Of a stretch of DNA of 64,000 nucleotides, positions 37,234 to 46,564 are shown in pieces; position 1 is the first letter of the stretch; every line of letters starts with the position of its first letter. The stretch is from Methylocaldum sp. 14B (GTDB lineage: Bacteria > Pseudomonadota > Gammaproteobacteria > Methylococcales > Methylococcaceae), in NCBI RefSeq assembly GCF_002005105.1, contig NZ_MSCV01000016.1:1-64000 (forward strand). Reading direction: 5' to 3'. The translations under genes were made by a program, and so were the position numbers. The notes beneath the pieces were generated by a model. The model had not been told where the DNA came from. It did not search any database and saw only the letters and a list, made by a program, of their open reading frames with translations.

Positions 37234-39171
37234 TTAGCCTCGGTTGGCTCGATTTCGAATGATATCGTCGACCACGGTAGGATCTGCCAAGGTGGAGATA
37301 TCGCCGAGATTGCGGATATCGTTGGCCGCGATTTTCCGAAGTATGCGGCGCATGATCTTGCCGGATCGCGTTTTCGGTAGTGTCGGAGCCCATTGAATGA
37401 TATCGGGTGTGGCAATCGGACCGATTTCCTTGCGGACCAGCTGCACTAGCTCCTCTTCAAGCTCTGGGCTCGGCGAGACGCCGGCTACCAAAGTGACATA
37501 AGCGTAGATTCCCTGTCCTTTGATATCGTGCGGATAACCCACAACGGCGGCTTCCGCCACATGGTCATGCAGGACCAAAGCGCTCTCGATTTCTGCGGTG
37601 CCCATGCGATGGCCCGACACGTTCAGCACATCATCGACGCGCCCGGTGATCCAGTAATATCCATCGGCATCGCGTTTGGCACCGTCACCGGTAAAGTACT
37701 TGCCGGGATAAGTTGAAAAATAAGTATCAAAAAAGCGTTGGTGACTGCCGAATACCGAGCGAGCCTGGCCCGGCCAAGAGCGGGTAATCGTCAGTACCCC
37801 CTCGCACGCTCCTTCCAATACGCTACCCTGGCTGTCGACAATGGCCGGTACGATGCCGAAAAACGGACGCGTCGCGGAGCCCGGTTTGAGCGGCGTGGCG
37901 CCGATCAAGGGAGTAATGAGTATTCCACCGGTCTCCGTCTGCCACCACGTATCGACTATAGGGCAGCGGCCGCGGCCTACCTGGTGATAATACCATTCCC
38001 ATGCCTCTGGATTGATGGGTTCGCCGACAGAGCCCAGAACGCGCAAGCTGTCCCGGCGGGTGCTATCAAGCCAATCTTCCCCCAGGGCCATCAAGGCGCG
38101 GATGGCGGTGGGAGCGGTATAAAAAATATTGACACGATGCTTTTCAACCACACGCCAGAAGCGGTCGGGAGCCGGGTAGGTCGGAACGCCTTCGAATATA
38201 AGCGTGGTTGCGCCGTTACACAGAGGGCCGTAAACGGTATACGAATGGCCGGTAATCCAACCGACATCCGCGGTGCACCAATAGATTTCGCCCGGACGGT
38301 AATCGAACACATATCGGTAAGTCATTGCCGCATAGACCAAATAACCTCCGGTCGTGTGAAGTACCCCCTTCGGTTTTCCGGTAGATCCGGAGGTGTAGAG
38401 AATAAACAACGGGTCTTCCGCATCCATGGATTCGGGCGGGCAATCGGGAGAAGCCTCCGACACCGCCTCGTGATACCACACATTATGACTGTCCCAATCG
38501 ATACTCCCGCCGGTATTCCGAACGACAAAAACCGTTGTCACATTTGGACAAGCCCGCAGTGCGGTGTCCACATTGGCCTTCAGCGGTACTATTCGTCCAC
38601 CCCGTCTTCCTTCATCCGCACAGATGACATACCGACAGTCGGCATCGAGAATGCGATCCCGTAATGCGTCGGCGGAGAAGCCTGCGAACACGATGGAGTG
38701 GACGGCCCCGATCCGAGTGCAGGCCAGCATTACCACTGCCGCTTCGGGGATCATTGGAAGATAGATGCAAACCCGGTCACCTTTTTGAACGCCATGCTTT
38801 TTCAGAACATTAGCAAACCGGCAGACTTGTTCGTGCAGCTCGCGGTAGGTGAGCTTCTTGTCGATATTCGAATTGTCTCCTTCCCAGATGATTGCGACTT
38901 CGTCACCCTTTTCGACTAAGTGGCGATCGAGGCAGTTATAGCTGACGTTCAGTTTGCCTCCTTCGAACCATCGAATACGGGCGGTACCGAAGTCGCAATC
39001 CTGAACCTTGTCCCACGGCTTGAACCAGTCGACAAAACGTTCCGCTTGTTCAGCCCAAAATTTGTCCGAATCCGTGATGGAGTGTTCATACATCTCCTGA
39101 TAAAGCGCTTCGGTAATTTGCGCTTCGGCAGCTACTTCCGGCGGCACTTCGTAGACTTTTTCGAAGGACAT
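37234..39171 (-). CDS. acs: Acetyl-CoA synthetase
   Basis: 645 residues, family length. The adenylate-forming signatures are [18 protein letters not shown] (about 265) and the acetylation-site region [15 protein letters not shown] (about 610), where the first Lys is the regulated residue. It makes acetyl-CoA from acetate. Start [12 protein letters not shown] is reasonable. It is followed closely by a P-II gene, suggesting co-transcription. Confidence 0.96.
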   Translation of the reverse strand: MSFEKVYEVPPEVAAEAQITEALYQEMYEHSITDSDKFWAEQAERFVDWFKPWDKVQDCDFGTARIRWFEGGKLNVSYNCLDRHLVEKGDEVAIIWEGDNSNIDKKLTYRELHEQVCRFANVLKKHGVQKGDRVCIYLPMIPEAAVVMLACTRIGAVHSIVFAGFSADALRDRILDADCRYVICADEGRRGGRIVPLKANVDTALRACPNVTTVFVVRNTGGSIDWDSHNVWYHEAVSEASPDCPPESMDAEDPLFILYTSGSTGKPKGVLHTTGGYLVYAAMTYRYVFDYRPGEIYWCTADVGWITGHSYTVYGPLCNGATTLIFEGVPTYPAPDRFWRVVEKHRVNIFYTAPTAIRALMALGEDWLDSTRRDSLRVLGSVGEPINPEAWEWYYHQVGRGRCPIVDTWWQTETGGILITPLIGATPLKPGSATRPFFGIVPAIVDSQGSVLEGACEGVLTITRSWPGQARSVFGSHQRFFDTYFSTYPGKYFTGDGAKRDADGYYWITGRVDDVLNVSGHRMGTAEIESALVLHDHVAEAAVVGYPHDIKGQGIYAYVTLVAGVSPSPELEEELVQLVRKEIGPIATPDIIQWAPTLPKTRSGKIMRRILRKIAANDIRNLGDISTLADPTVVDDIIRNRANRG

Positions 39172-39720
39172 TGGCTTTTCCGATGATCTTCAGAGTGGGA
39201 TAGGGAGGCTCTGACAGGTGTTGATTTTACCGAATTTTCCGGCGAGTGACCCGCATCATCAAGTCTAACGAACATCGGCATCTTCGTTCTTAAGCCCGCC
39301 TCAGCCATAACGCTAGCTTGAGGGCAACCAACATGACCGGCTTTTTAGTACAACTTAGGCGTTCTTAACCAGAACGTTCCTGGCTTCGCGAAGTTCACGT
39401 CAAGGGTCCATGAAATGGGACGTTCCGGCTGAGCGATCGGTCAGCGAGCGACCACGAACGGAAGTTGCACGAATAAACTTAAAATTGGAGAGTGTATTGA
39501 GCAAAAGGTGCTCTTAGGGCGAGATACTCGCCACTTGAGAGCTTTTGATATCCGAAGTGCGGCGGCAGATCGTGAGTTGGCGGGCTATCGGCTATTCTCG
39601 ATCCGGACGGATTTAGATCGTCCGTATCGAGAATATCGTTAATAGATATGCAGTGCCTTGGTTTCCCGACACTTCAAAGGACATCTGGATAGCCCACGGC
39701 GTCTTAAAGCTAAACTGACG
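39172..39720. other. Gene-free stretch downstream of rpoS with several hairpins
   Basis: 549 bases between the end of rpoS and the start of acs with no credible reading frame. Palindromic pieces are frequent: CGTTCT-taacc-AGAACG (39360-39376), GGCGAG-ata-CTCGCC (39518-39532) and a long imperfect stem of about 18 pairs with a TTAG loop at 39594-39634 (arms starting ATTCTCGAT and ending ATCGAGAAT). It should contain the acs promoter. A small RNA is possible, since in pseudomonads a Csr-type RNA lies beside rpoS, but I see too few GGA loops to claim one. Confidence 0.45.
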
Positions 39721-40710
39721 TTAATGAAAGATTGTATCCGCGGTAAAGCCGTCGGTTTCCAATATGTCGCGAAGGCGATTTAGAGCTTCCATCTGAATTT
39801 GACGTACTCGTTCCCGGGTAACGCCCATCACGGTCGCGACTTCTTCGAGAGTGGAATGATCATAGCCGCGCAGACCGTATCGGCGGGAAATGACTTCCCG
39901 CTGCTTGTCCGTGAGTTGATCCAGCCATTCGGAAAGATTATTGGAAATTAGCTCGTTCTGAAGAGTTTCCGGAAGGGGGAGTTTATCCTCCTCGGAAATG
40001 CATTCCACCAAGGACTTTTCAGAATCTTTCTTAAAAGGAACATCGATCGATACAACGCGCTCGTTGAGTTTGAGCATTTTTTCGACCGTTTTTATCGGTT
40101 TGTTCAGATATTTTGCGACATCTTCGGCACTTGGATCATGATGCATTGTAATGGCCAAATGACGATACGCTTTTAGGTAGACATTCATTTCTTTTACGAC
40201 GTGAATCGGTAGACGAATCGTGCGCGTCTGATTCATCAAGGCACGTTCAATCGTCTGCCGAATCCACCATGTGGCGTAAGTCGAAAACCGAAATCCGCGA
40301 TCGGCCTCAAACTTCTCAACGGCTCTTATCAGTCCGAGATTTCCCTCTTCGATTAGATCCAGAAGTGGCAGTCCGCGATTCAAATAACGACGGGAAATTT
40401 TTACAACCAAGCGCAAATTGCTTTCTATCATTTTCTTGCGCGCCGCCTGGTCACCTTTTTGCGCTAAACGGCCGTAGTGCTTTTCTTCATCTGCGGTCAG
40501 CAGCTGAGAACTTCCCAATTCCTTTAGATATAGGCGGGTGGCGTCATATTGGTATTCCGAATCGACAGTACCCAGCTCTGCGTCGTTCCAGATCGGCGAA
40601 TCTTCTTCAAGATCTTCGTTCGCTTCGAAATCTTCGACGAAGGTGGCCGCATCATCGTATAAGCCTGCCTCTCCAAAGGTTTTTAATTCTTCTACGATTT
40701 GTTCAGACAT
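39721..40710 (-). CDS. rpoS: RNA polymerase sigma factor RpoS
   Basis: 329 residues. Region 1.2 ([17 protein letters not shown]), region 2 ([24 protein letters not shown] and [17 protein letters not shown]; both conserved), region 3, and region 4.2 ([22 protein letters not shown]) are intact, with an acidic N-terminus as in RpoS. It directs stationary-phase and general stress genes. The ATG at 40710 is spaced seven bases after GGGGGG; a start two codons upstream (40716) is also possible. The 500-base upstream region is AT-rich with T-runs. Confidence 0.95.
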   Translation of the reverse strand: MSEQIVEELKTFGEAGLYDDAATFVEDFEANEDLEEDSPIWNDAELGTVDSEYQYDATRLYLKELGSSQLLTADEEKHYGRLAQKGDQAARKKMIESNLRLVVKISRRYLNRGLPLLDLIEEGNLGLIRAVEKFEADRGFRFSTYATWWIRQTIERALMNQTRTIRLPIHVVKEMNVYLKAYRHLAITMHHDPSAEDVAKYLNKPIKTVEKMLKLNERVVSIDVPFKKDSEKSLVECISEEDKLPLPETLQNELISNNLSEWLDQLTDKQREVISRRYGLRGYDHSTLEEVATVMGVTRERVRQIQMEALNRLRDILETDGFTADTIFH

Positions 40711-41229
40711 ACCCATGCCCCCCACACAATTGATTTATTATCGATAGCCTATTTGATAAACCAGAACTTCCGTCATCAATACTTTGTTAATCGGAGCCAA
40801 CAGCTCTGTGTCAAACCATTTATCGTGCCAATATGCTCTGCGAGCTCCGTACTGCTTTAAATCTGCGGATCATCCATTTTTTGCTTCGCATCGGGTCACT
40901 GGGCGCATCGGAAAAATGGCGTTTGGCGACCGAGCGGAGTTACCGTGCGACGGGTTTTTGACGGTTATCTTTCTTATCGGCTTATTATTTTTTTTCTTTA
41001 GCAGCTTTTTTGTGACTCAGATAGCAATTTTTAAATGGTGGGATTTTTTTATGATGCCGAATTCGCGCGACCACGCGGGCGCGCGCTCAAACGCACGCGC
41101 TTACAGACAGAAAAGGGGATCGCGAGGTTCGGGGATGATTTATAGAGACGAAAAATGCCGACATTCCCAGTTTTTGCTCGATGGCTTGCTAAGCCATTTC
41201 CGTGTCAAGCTAGAGCATTTTTCGCTTCC
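40711..41229. other. AT-rich gene-free region upstream of rpoS
   Basis: About 520 bases with several T/A runs (for example 40986-40997 and 41043-41050), an island of alternating GCGC (41068-41100) and no supported gene. It must carry the rpoS promoter; I could not pick one site with confidence. The composition contrasts sharply with the GC-rich hairpin block that begins next to it. Confidence 0.5.
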
Positions 41230-41265
41230 ACATAGCGGATTTAGTGCGTGAAAATCCTACCAAGG

Positions 41266-41660
41266 TGCCGCTGAACGCGGTGCTTGTTTTAGGGCGGGGA
41301 GCCGCCCCGCACGCGGGTTCCTTTTGCAAAATCCTTGTGGGATGTTGCTTCCCGCTTTGCCCCCAAGTCCAGGGTGTCGCTCCCTGGATACCCGCTTGCC
41401 TTGGGAGCGCCAAGGCAAGCCCCTGGGTTTTATCCTGCGGACCCGCCTTCGGCGGTCCAAATTGACAAGGTCCTTTCCTGGACGCTGCCCTTCGGGCGAA
41501 CGTCGTTCGTCCCATTCCGCTCCCGGCGAGCCCCCTGATCCTGCGCGTTTCGCACGACACCGGGGCGCTCGAACGGGACGAAGAAAACCGTGTAGCACCC
41601 GCTGCCGCGGGCGCTATACCGAATCAGAAAATACTCTAGCCACGGCCGTGCTCGGCGCAC
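41266..41660. ncRNA. Hairpin-dense element, possible structured RNA or composite repeat
   Basis: In about 320 bases at least seven stems lie one after another: GGGCGG/CCGCCC (41292-41307), TCCAGGG/CCCTGGA (41368-41388), an 11-bp perfect stem GCTTGCCTTGG/CCAAGGCAAGC (41394-41420), GGACCCGCC-TTCG-GCGGTCC type (41439-41458), GCCC-TTC-GGGC (41487-41497), and a three-tier stem with outer TTCGTCCC/GGGACGAA (41506-41582), middle CGAGCCCC/GGGGCGCTCG and inner TGCG/CGCA. A further CCCGC/GCGGG follows near 41598. Two loops are C(TTCG)G on the plus strand, which favours that strand as RNA. Open frames here show no protein-like features. Not a CRISPR array, since the stems differ in sequence. Confidence 0.5.
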
Positions 41661-41679
41661 CCAGTACACTTCGACGATT

Positions 41680-42429
41680 TTACCGTCCCAGCAGAACGTC
41701 TTTGGCCTGATTGATTTTCGCCGCGAGATAGTCGGAGCCACCTCGGTCGGGATGAATCCTCTGCATCAGGCGACGATGAGCGTCGATAACAATTTCACGA
41801 GAAGATCCAGGCGGGATGCCCAGAACACGATAAGCTTCTTCCGCCGTCATTTTGCCGTGGTCCTGATCTGCGGTTCGGCTTTCGCGCTCTTGCCAGGATA
41901 CGCCATGGACGCGCTCTATATATGCCTTCAGCAGCGATGCGGATTCGGGGTCCTCGCGGACATAGTCACCGTATAACTCGGTCAGTTGTTTCAGGGTCAG
42001 GTCGTGCAAGCTACGGCCGGCATGGAACCCTGTCAGTACTACGCCCACGATTTCGCCGGTTGTATGATCGAGTTGCATCCGTAAAAAACGCGACTCAACA
42101 AACGAACTGCTACGGCGACCGTCCGAAGCCGTCCGCTGGGATGCGGCTCGTTGTTGCCGCCAGCGTCGTATCAGCGGCGCATATTGAACCAGGAGTTGAA
42201 CGAGAATTGGCGCAAGCCGGAGAACGGCGGCGATCAGTGCCCCGACCAGCGGGATCAACCAGCCCAGCCGTCCGGTCGCGGCAAGAAATAACAGGGCCAG
42301 AATTCCGGTCCAGATCAGCCCGCGTCGAAACTTGTTGGCCAGCGCTTCAGAAGGCGCGGAGTCGAGAAAACGGCGCACCGTGAGCACGGCAAGAACGACG
42401 AGAAAAAGAAGCAGAATGAGTTGAATCAA
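41680..42429 (-). CDS. Membrane-anchored J-domain protein
   Basis: 249 residues. Two hydrophobic segments (about 1-18 and 38-80) precede a charged linker and a C-terminal J domain with TAEEAYRVLGIPPGSS, the HPD tripeptide in RIHPDRGGSDY and AAKINQAKDVLLG. The middle part resembles TerB-like or DnaJ-associated sequence (LTELYGDYVREDPESASLL). It should recruit a DnaK-type chaperone to the membrane. It begins with TTG (42427-42429) overlapping the TGA stop of the VWA gene, so translation is coupled. Confidence 0.85.
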   Translation of the reverse strand: MIQLILLLFLVVLAVLTVRRFLDSAPSEALANKFRRGLIWTGILALLFLAATGRLGWLIPLVGALIAAVLRLAPILVQLLVQYAPLIRRWRQQRAASQRTASDGRRSSSFVESRFLRMQLDHTTGEIVGVVLTGFHAGRSLHDLTLKQLTELYGDYVREDPESASLLKAYIERVHGVSWQERESRTADQDHGKMTAEEAYRVLGIPPGSSREIVIDAHRRLMQRIHPDRGGSDYLAAKINQAKDVLLGR

Positions 42430-43136
42430 GATTTTTTCATTTCGTGGGCTAATTGCAGAGCGAGCCCGCCTCGGACACGACCGAAGTCTTCCAAAGCCTT
42501 CAATCCGCCAGCGGCATAGACCGCAACAGCATTGAGCAGTTCACGGAGTTGCCGTGCACTTCCGGCGTCGAGGCGGCAATGGGCGCCGTGAGTCAATTTG
42601 GCGATCTGTTTGAATGCGCGTTCGGCGGTCGGATCGAATCCTTCCTGAAACAGAAACGCTTTGACGCCCCGAAGGCCCAACTCTCCGGCTGTCTTGCAGA
42701 GATAGTCGACATTTTCTTCCATACAGTCGCCAACGAATACCAAAGCGTCGACCTTGCTTTTCCGTGTCTCCTGCAAAGCATGCTCCAGAACCTTGCCGAT
42801 CTGGGTGTATCCCCCGACGCATTCCACGTCAGCCATGCGCCGCCGTAAGTCTTCGGCGTGAATCAACCACGGGAAAGCTTCGAAATCCGCTATTCCGCGG
42901 TAATAGCAGAGCTGGATTTCCAAGCCGCCTAGAGCCGCCGCCGCATCGAACATTTCCGCTTGGATACGACACGCCTCCCTCCAAGTAGGTTCGCGGCTCG
43001 CCGTCGCGTCCAGGGCAAAGATCAGCCTTCCTTTGCGTCCAGCCGGTTTGGCGTTGGGCGTTTGCGCAAGTTTTTTCAAGAACGCTTGCACGTCGCTGTT
43101 GCTGGATTGTGGCGGAAACTTTTTCGAGTCATTCAT
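42426..43136 (-). CDS. VWA-domain protein
   Basis: 236 residues with a von Willebrand A-like fold: the strand LIFALDATASREPTW (a degenerate MIDAS, DxTxS in place of DxSxS), then a Thr-containing GGYTQIGKVLEHAL, and the metal-site Asp in DALVFVGDCMEENVD. The N-terminal 40 residues are low-complexity. No signal peptide, so cytoplasmic. It overlaps the start of the membrane J-domain gene, so the two probably form a functional pair with a chaperone-like role. Client unknown. Confidence 0.8.
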   Translation of the reverse strand: MNDSKKFPPQSSNSDVQAFLKKLAQTPNAKPAGRKGRLIFALDATASREPTWREACRIQAEMFDAAAALGGLEIQLCYYRGIADFEAFPWLIHAEDLRRRMADVECVGGYTQIGKVLEHALQETRKSKVDALVFVGDCMEENVDYLCKTAGELGLRGVKAFLFQEGFDPTAERAFKQIAKLTHGAHCRLDAGSARQLRELLNAVAVYAAGGLKALEDFGRVRGGLALQLAHEMKKS

Positions 43137-43471
43137 TTTTGGGGTTCGATAGACACAACGCGAATTATTCTATCCGGCAGAAAATCGCGTAAGGAAAGTC
43201 ATGACCGGACAGGTTTTCATTGCGAACGATTAGACCACCCGGAGGCAATTTTGGCTCCAATTAGACATGCGCGCATTTGTCGCTCCCCAAATCGCAAATA
43301 TAACCATGGAGCGTGATAAAGTGCAGTGTTTCTAAATCGCTTCTACGATGCTGTGGAGCAAGCAAATTAACTGTTTGCATAATGTTGACAACATGGTAAT
43401 TTGCGCCTGCTCCAGAGTGTTCGTTCATGAACCGGGAGGCGATAAGAACTTATAAGAGGAGGTATAGCGTA
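43137..43471. other. Divergent intergenic region with a 13-bp palindrome
   Basis: 335 bases between the divergent VWA and SH3-like genes with no credible gene. It includes ATGTTG-A-CAACAT (43382-43394), a perfect palindrome 78 bases before the plus-strand ATG and a possible operator. A strong GAGGAGG site precedes the ATG at 43472. Confidence 0.45.
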
Positions 43472-43891
43472 ATGTCCGAAGAGAATAACCCGAGTAAGCC
43501 CGCGCAAGGCATTCTCGATACCTTGAAGAGCAACCCGAAAGCTCTCTACGCGGCGATCGGCGCAGTGTTGGTGATCGTTCTCGTTCTCGCGATGAGCGGC
43601 GGCGGTGAAGAAGTACAGATCAAGACGACCGTATCCGTAGGCCAGCAGGTGACTTTGGATAATCCGAATGGCGGCGGTTCGCATTTGACGACCATGCCTG
43701 GTTTAATTAGCACCTCGGAAGCGGAAGAGGACCAGGAGCAGAGCGTATGCGTCACCAAAGCAGGGACGAAGGCAACCGTTGAAGAAGAAATGGTAGTTGG
43801 TCAGTTGCCGTTCGTTAAAGTAAAAGTATTGGACGGAGACTGCCAAGGGAAGAGCGGCTGGACATCGAAGGTCAACGTCAAGGGTAGTTGA
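43472..43891 (+). CDS. Small membrane-anchored protein with SH3-like C-terminus
   Basis: 139 residues. A single membrane helix (ALYAAIGAVLVIVLVLAMSG, about 24-44) is followed by a periplasmic part. The last 70 residues, with VCVTKAGTKATVEEE, LPFVKVKVLDGDCQGKSGWTSKVNV, resemble a small SH3-like barrel with two cysteines that could pair. I do not recognise a named family. The ATG is chosen because GAGGAGG lies nine bases upstream; an earlier frame start at 43427 lacks one. It is monocistronic, ending at a clear terminator. Confidence 0.7.
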   Translation: MSEENNPSKPAQGILDTLKSNPKALYAAIGAVLVIVLVLAMSGGGEEVQIKTTVSVGQQVTLDNPNGGGSHLTTMPGLISTSEAEEDQEQSVCVTKAGTKATVEEEMVVGQLPFVKVKVLDGDCQGKSGWTSKVNVKGS

Positions 43892-43894
43892 TAG

Positions 43895-43940
43895 AAATGG
43901 CGATGAGCGCCAGATTATTCGCCCATCGCCATTTCTTGTT
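43895..43940. terminator. Bidirectional terminator
   Basis: An 11-bp stem AAATGGCGATG (43895-43905)/CATCGCCATTT (43924-43934) with an 18-base loop is followed by a T-rich tail on the plus strand. It lies between convergent genes. Confidence 0.7.
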
Positions 43941-43950
43941 TTCTCGTACT

Positions 43951-46437
43951 CTAAAGTTCTCGCAGCACGCGCATTGGGCTGTTTTTTACGACCGACCGTG
44001 TATTCAGATAGCCTGCCAGCCCAACCACCAGCGCACCTAAAACAGGGGTGGCCAGCCAGGTTTCCCAATGGAAACGATACGCTAAGTCAAACACCCGGCT
44101 GAACAATGTCCACGCGATCACCTCGCTGATGGCCGATGCCAGGATGCCGGCCAAGAATCCCAACGCGGCGAATTCCACCCATTGGGCATTCCGCAACAAG
44201 CGCCGGCTGGCGCCCATGGTCCGAAGCAACACATCCTCGTAGATACGTTCATCCAGCGTCGCTCGGACCGCGGCGAACAGCACGGTAAATCCCGCCGCCA
44301 AAGCCAATAGCAAGACATATTCGATGGCGCTCGTCACTTGTCGCAAGATGGTCTGAAACTGTTTCAGCAGCGCGTCCACTTCCAGGATTGTCATGCTCGG
44401 GAACGATTTGGCCAACTGTCCCAGTACTGGCTTAAGCTCTGGTGGCACATAAAAGCTGGTGAGCCAAGTGTGCGGATACGTATCGAGGCTTCCCGGCGAA
44501 AAAATCATGAAAAAATTCGGGGTCATGGTATCCCAGCGGACGCTGCGGGTGCCGATGACGGTAGCGATAAGCTCCTGTCCCGCAATATTGAATGTGAGTT
44601 TGTCGCCTGGCTCGATATCTAGACTCTTGGCTAGCTCGGTTTCCACCGAAACGCTCAGGGGACCACTTCCGTCGACCCATTTTCCCCGAACTACACGGTT
44701 GTCGGGCGGCAGTTCCGACGCCCAGGTAAGGCTAAGTTCGCGATTAATCGATGCTTCAGCGCGCGAGTCTTTGTGGACGATTTCGAAGACGTCTTTACCG
44801 TTAACGGCAGTCAAACGGCCGCGCACGATCGGATAGTAAGCGCTGCTGGCGATACCCTCTTGGTTCAGCGTGTTGCGAAATCGCGCCAAATCGGTATCGA
44901 ATAAATTCAGTGCGAAATGATTAGGGGTATCCTCGGGCAGTTGGCGCTTCCACTCCTGCAGCAGTTCGGTACGCACCAAAATACTGACCTGCATGGCCAC
45001 CAGGGTTAGGGCGAAAGCGAGTATCTGGCTAACTCCCAGTCGCGGCTGACGGGTCAAGTGCTGGAGACCGAAGCGCCATGACAGCGACACGTAAGGCAGG
45101 AGCAGACGGCCAAGCCCCAGCATCGATAAGCCGAGCAGGCTGAACAGCGCTATCGCAGCGCCAGCGATCGCCAATACGCTGACGGTCATCGTCCAATCGC
45201 GGGTATAGCGCCAAAGAAGTGCGCTCAGAGTAAGGGCGGCTAATCCGTATACCACCCAAGCGCTGGACGGCAGAGGTTCCAGATCGCGGCGCAGTACTCG
45301 CAGGGGAGCGAGTCGCTTGAGCCTGAGTATGGGAGGCAGGGCGAAGCCGAGCAGGATCAGGAGTCCCGTGGCCGCGCCGAAGATCACTGCGAGCCAACCG
45401 GGACCGGCTAAGGTATGGGGCAGCAAAGAGCGGAGCAACTGGATCACACCGTGCTGAGCCAGGTATCCCAAAGCGCAACCCAACGAGCTCGCGACGAGGC
45501 CGACGATCAAAAACTGGCTGGCGTAGATCCACAGGACGTCCCGCTCGCGAGCACCCAAGCACTTGAGCATCGCGGTCATGTCGTAGTGCCGTTCGGTGTA
45601 GCGGCGCGCAGTCATGGCGATGGCAACGCCCGAAATCAACACCACGGCAATGCTGGTCAGTCCCAGATAACGCTCTGCACGGTTCAGGGCATTGCCCAGT
45701 TCGGGCCGATCCTCGTGTACGTCGAGAATACGTTGACCCGGATGCAGTTGGGGCTTGAGCCATAGCTTGAATGTGCGTAGCGCACGCTCGTCCCCGGCAA
45801 ACAATTCGTAATAATGAACATGACTTCCGGGTTGAATGACCCGGGTCTCGGCGACATTGGCTCGATTCATCAGCACCCGGGGCGAGAGGCTGTAGAGATC
45901 GCCACGGCGGTCGGGTTCATGGGTGAGAATGCGAGTGATTCGCAGCGGTTTTTCACCCACTGTGATTTCGCCGCCCAAGCTCAAACCCAAGGTTGTGAGC
46001 ACGCGCTGCTCCACCCAAGCCTCCCCGCTTTTCGGGATGTCGTGGGTTTCAACTGCGGCCGTGACATCGCCCAGAGTGGTGCGAAGCGAGCCGCGTAGCG
46101 GATAACCTTCCTCGACGGCTTTGACGCCCACCAGAAGCAGTTCGTCGTTTTCGATCAAAACGCTGGAAAATTCGGTGGTACCGGCGACTAGCAGCCCCTG
46201 TGCGGACGCCTGTTGCCGCCAAGCATCCGATGGCTCCTGATGGCCGCCGATAACGAGATCGGCTGCCAAGAACTCCGCCGCCTGGAGACTCATCGTACGG
46301 GTCAATCTGTCGCCCAACAGGCTGACCGCGGTGGAACTGGCCACTGCGATCAGGAGGGCCGCCATCAGGATGGTTAATTCGCCGCTACGCCAATCGCGTG
46401 CGATCAGCTTCAGGGCAAGCTTGAAGTTTCTAACCAC
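43951..46437 (-). CDS. FtsX-family ABC transporter permease (YbbP-like)
   Basis: 828 residues with the YbbP layout: an N-terminal membrane helix (ILMAALLIAVASSTAVSLL), a large periplasmic domain, then two clusters of helices (about 250-480 and 700-815), each with the FtsX-type fold. It ends NSPMRVLREL, typical of this class. The partner ATPase (YbbA-like) and the esterase TesA, usual neighbours, are not adjacent here. The class is thought to extract lipids or lipoproteins, or act on thioesters; the substrate is not known. It lies directly downstream of flgL but is probably separate from the flagellar genes, with 127 bases between. Confidence 0.88.
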   Translation of the reverse strand: MVRNFKLALKLIARDWRSGELTILMAALLIAVASSTAVSLLGDRLTRTMSLQAAEFLAADLVIGGHQEPSDAWRQQASAQGLLVAGTTEFSSVLIENDELLLVGVKAVEEGYPLRGSLRTTLGDVTAAVETHDIPKSGEAWVEQRVLTTLGLSLGGEITVGEKPLRITRILTHEPDRRGDLYSLSPRVLMNRANVAETRVIQPGSHVHYYELFAGDERALRTFKLWLKPQLHPGQRILDVHEDRPELGNALNRAERYLGLTSIAVVLISGVAIAMTARRYTERHYDMTAMLKCLGARERDVLWIYASQFLIVGLVASSLGCALGYLAQHGVIQLLRSLLPHTLAGPGWLAVIFGAATGLLILLGFALPPILRLKRLAPLRVLRRDLEPLPSSAWVVYGLAALTLSALLWRYTRDWTMTVSVLAIAGAAIALFSLLGLSMLGLGRLLLPYVSLSWRFGLQHLTRQPRLGVSQILAFALTLVAMQVSILVRTELLQEWKRQLPEDTPNHFALNLFDTDLARFRNTLNQEGIASSAYYPIVRGRLTAVNGKDVFEIVHKDSRAEASINRELSLTWASELPPDNRVVRGKWVDGSGPLSVSVETELAKSLDIEPGDKLTFNIAGQELIATVIGTRSVRWDTMTPNFFMIFSPGSLDTYPHTWLTSFYVPPELKPVLGQLAKSFPSMTILEVDALLKQFQTILRQVTSAIEYVLLLALAAGFTVLFAAVRATLDERIYEDVLLRTMGASRRLLRNAQWVEFAALGFLAGILASAISEVIAWTLFSRVFDLAYRFHWETWLATPVLGALVVGLAGYLNTRSVVKNSPMRVLREL

Positions 46438-46564
46438 AATGCCATTTTCACTGCAAAAGGGATGCCTGAATCAAAGACAAATCGGCCGAAAATAAATTCG
46501 AACGTGCGAATAACGCCCGGAAGGGCTCGCACCGGGAAGAGGCACGGAATGCCGCGTTTACCGC

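Noticed and set aside
39172-39720. A Csr/Rsm-type regulatory RNA beside rpoS
   Set aside because: Too few GGA motifs in loops on either strand to support it; kept only as a structured gap.
41266-41582. CRISPR array
   Set aside because: The palindromic units differ in sequence and length and there are no regular spacers.
41257-41710. Several open frames of about 100 codons in the hairpin block
   Set aside because: Composition follows the stems in all frames and no start has a good ribosome binding site or domain.
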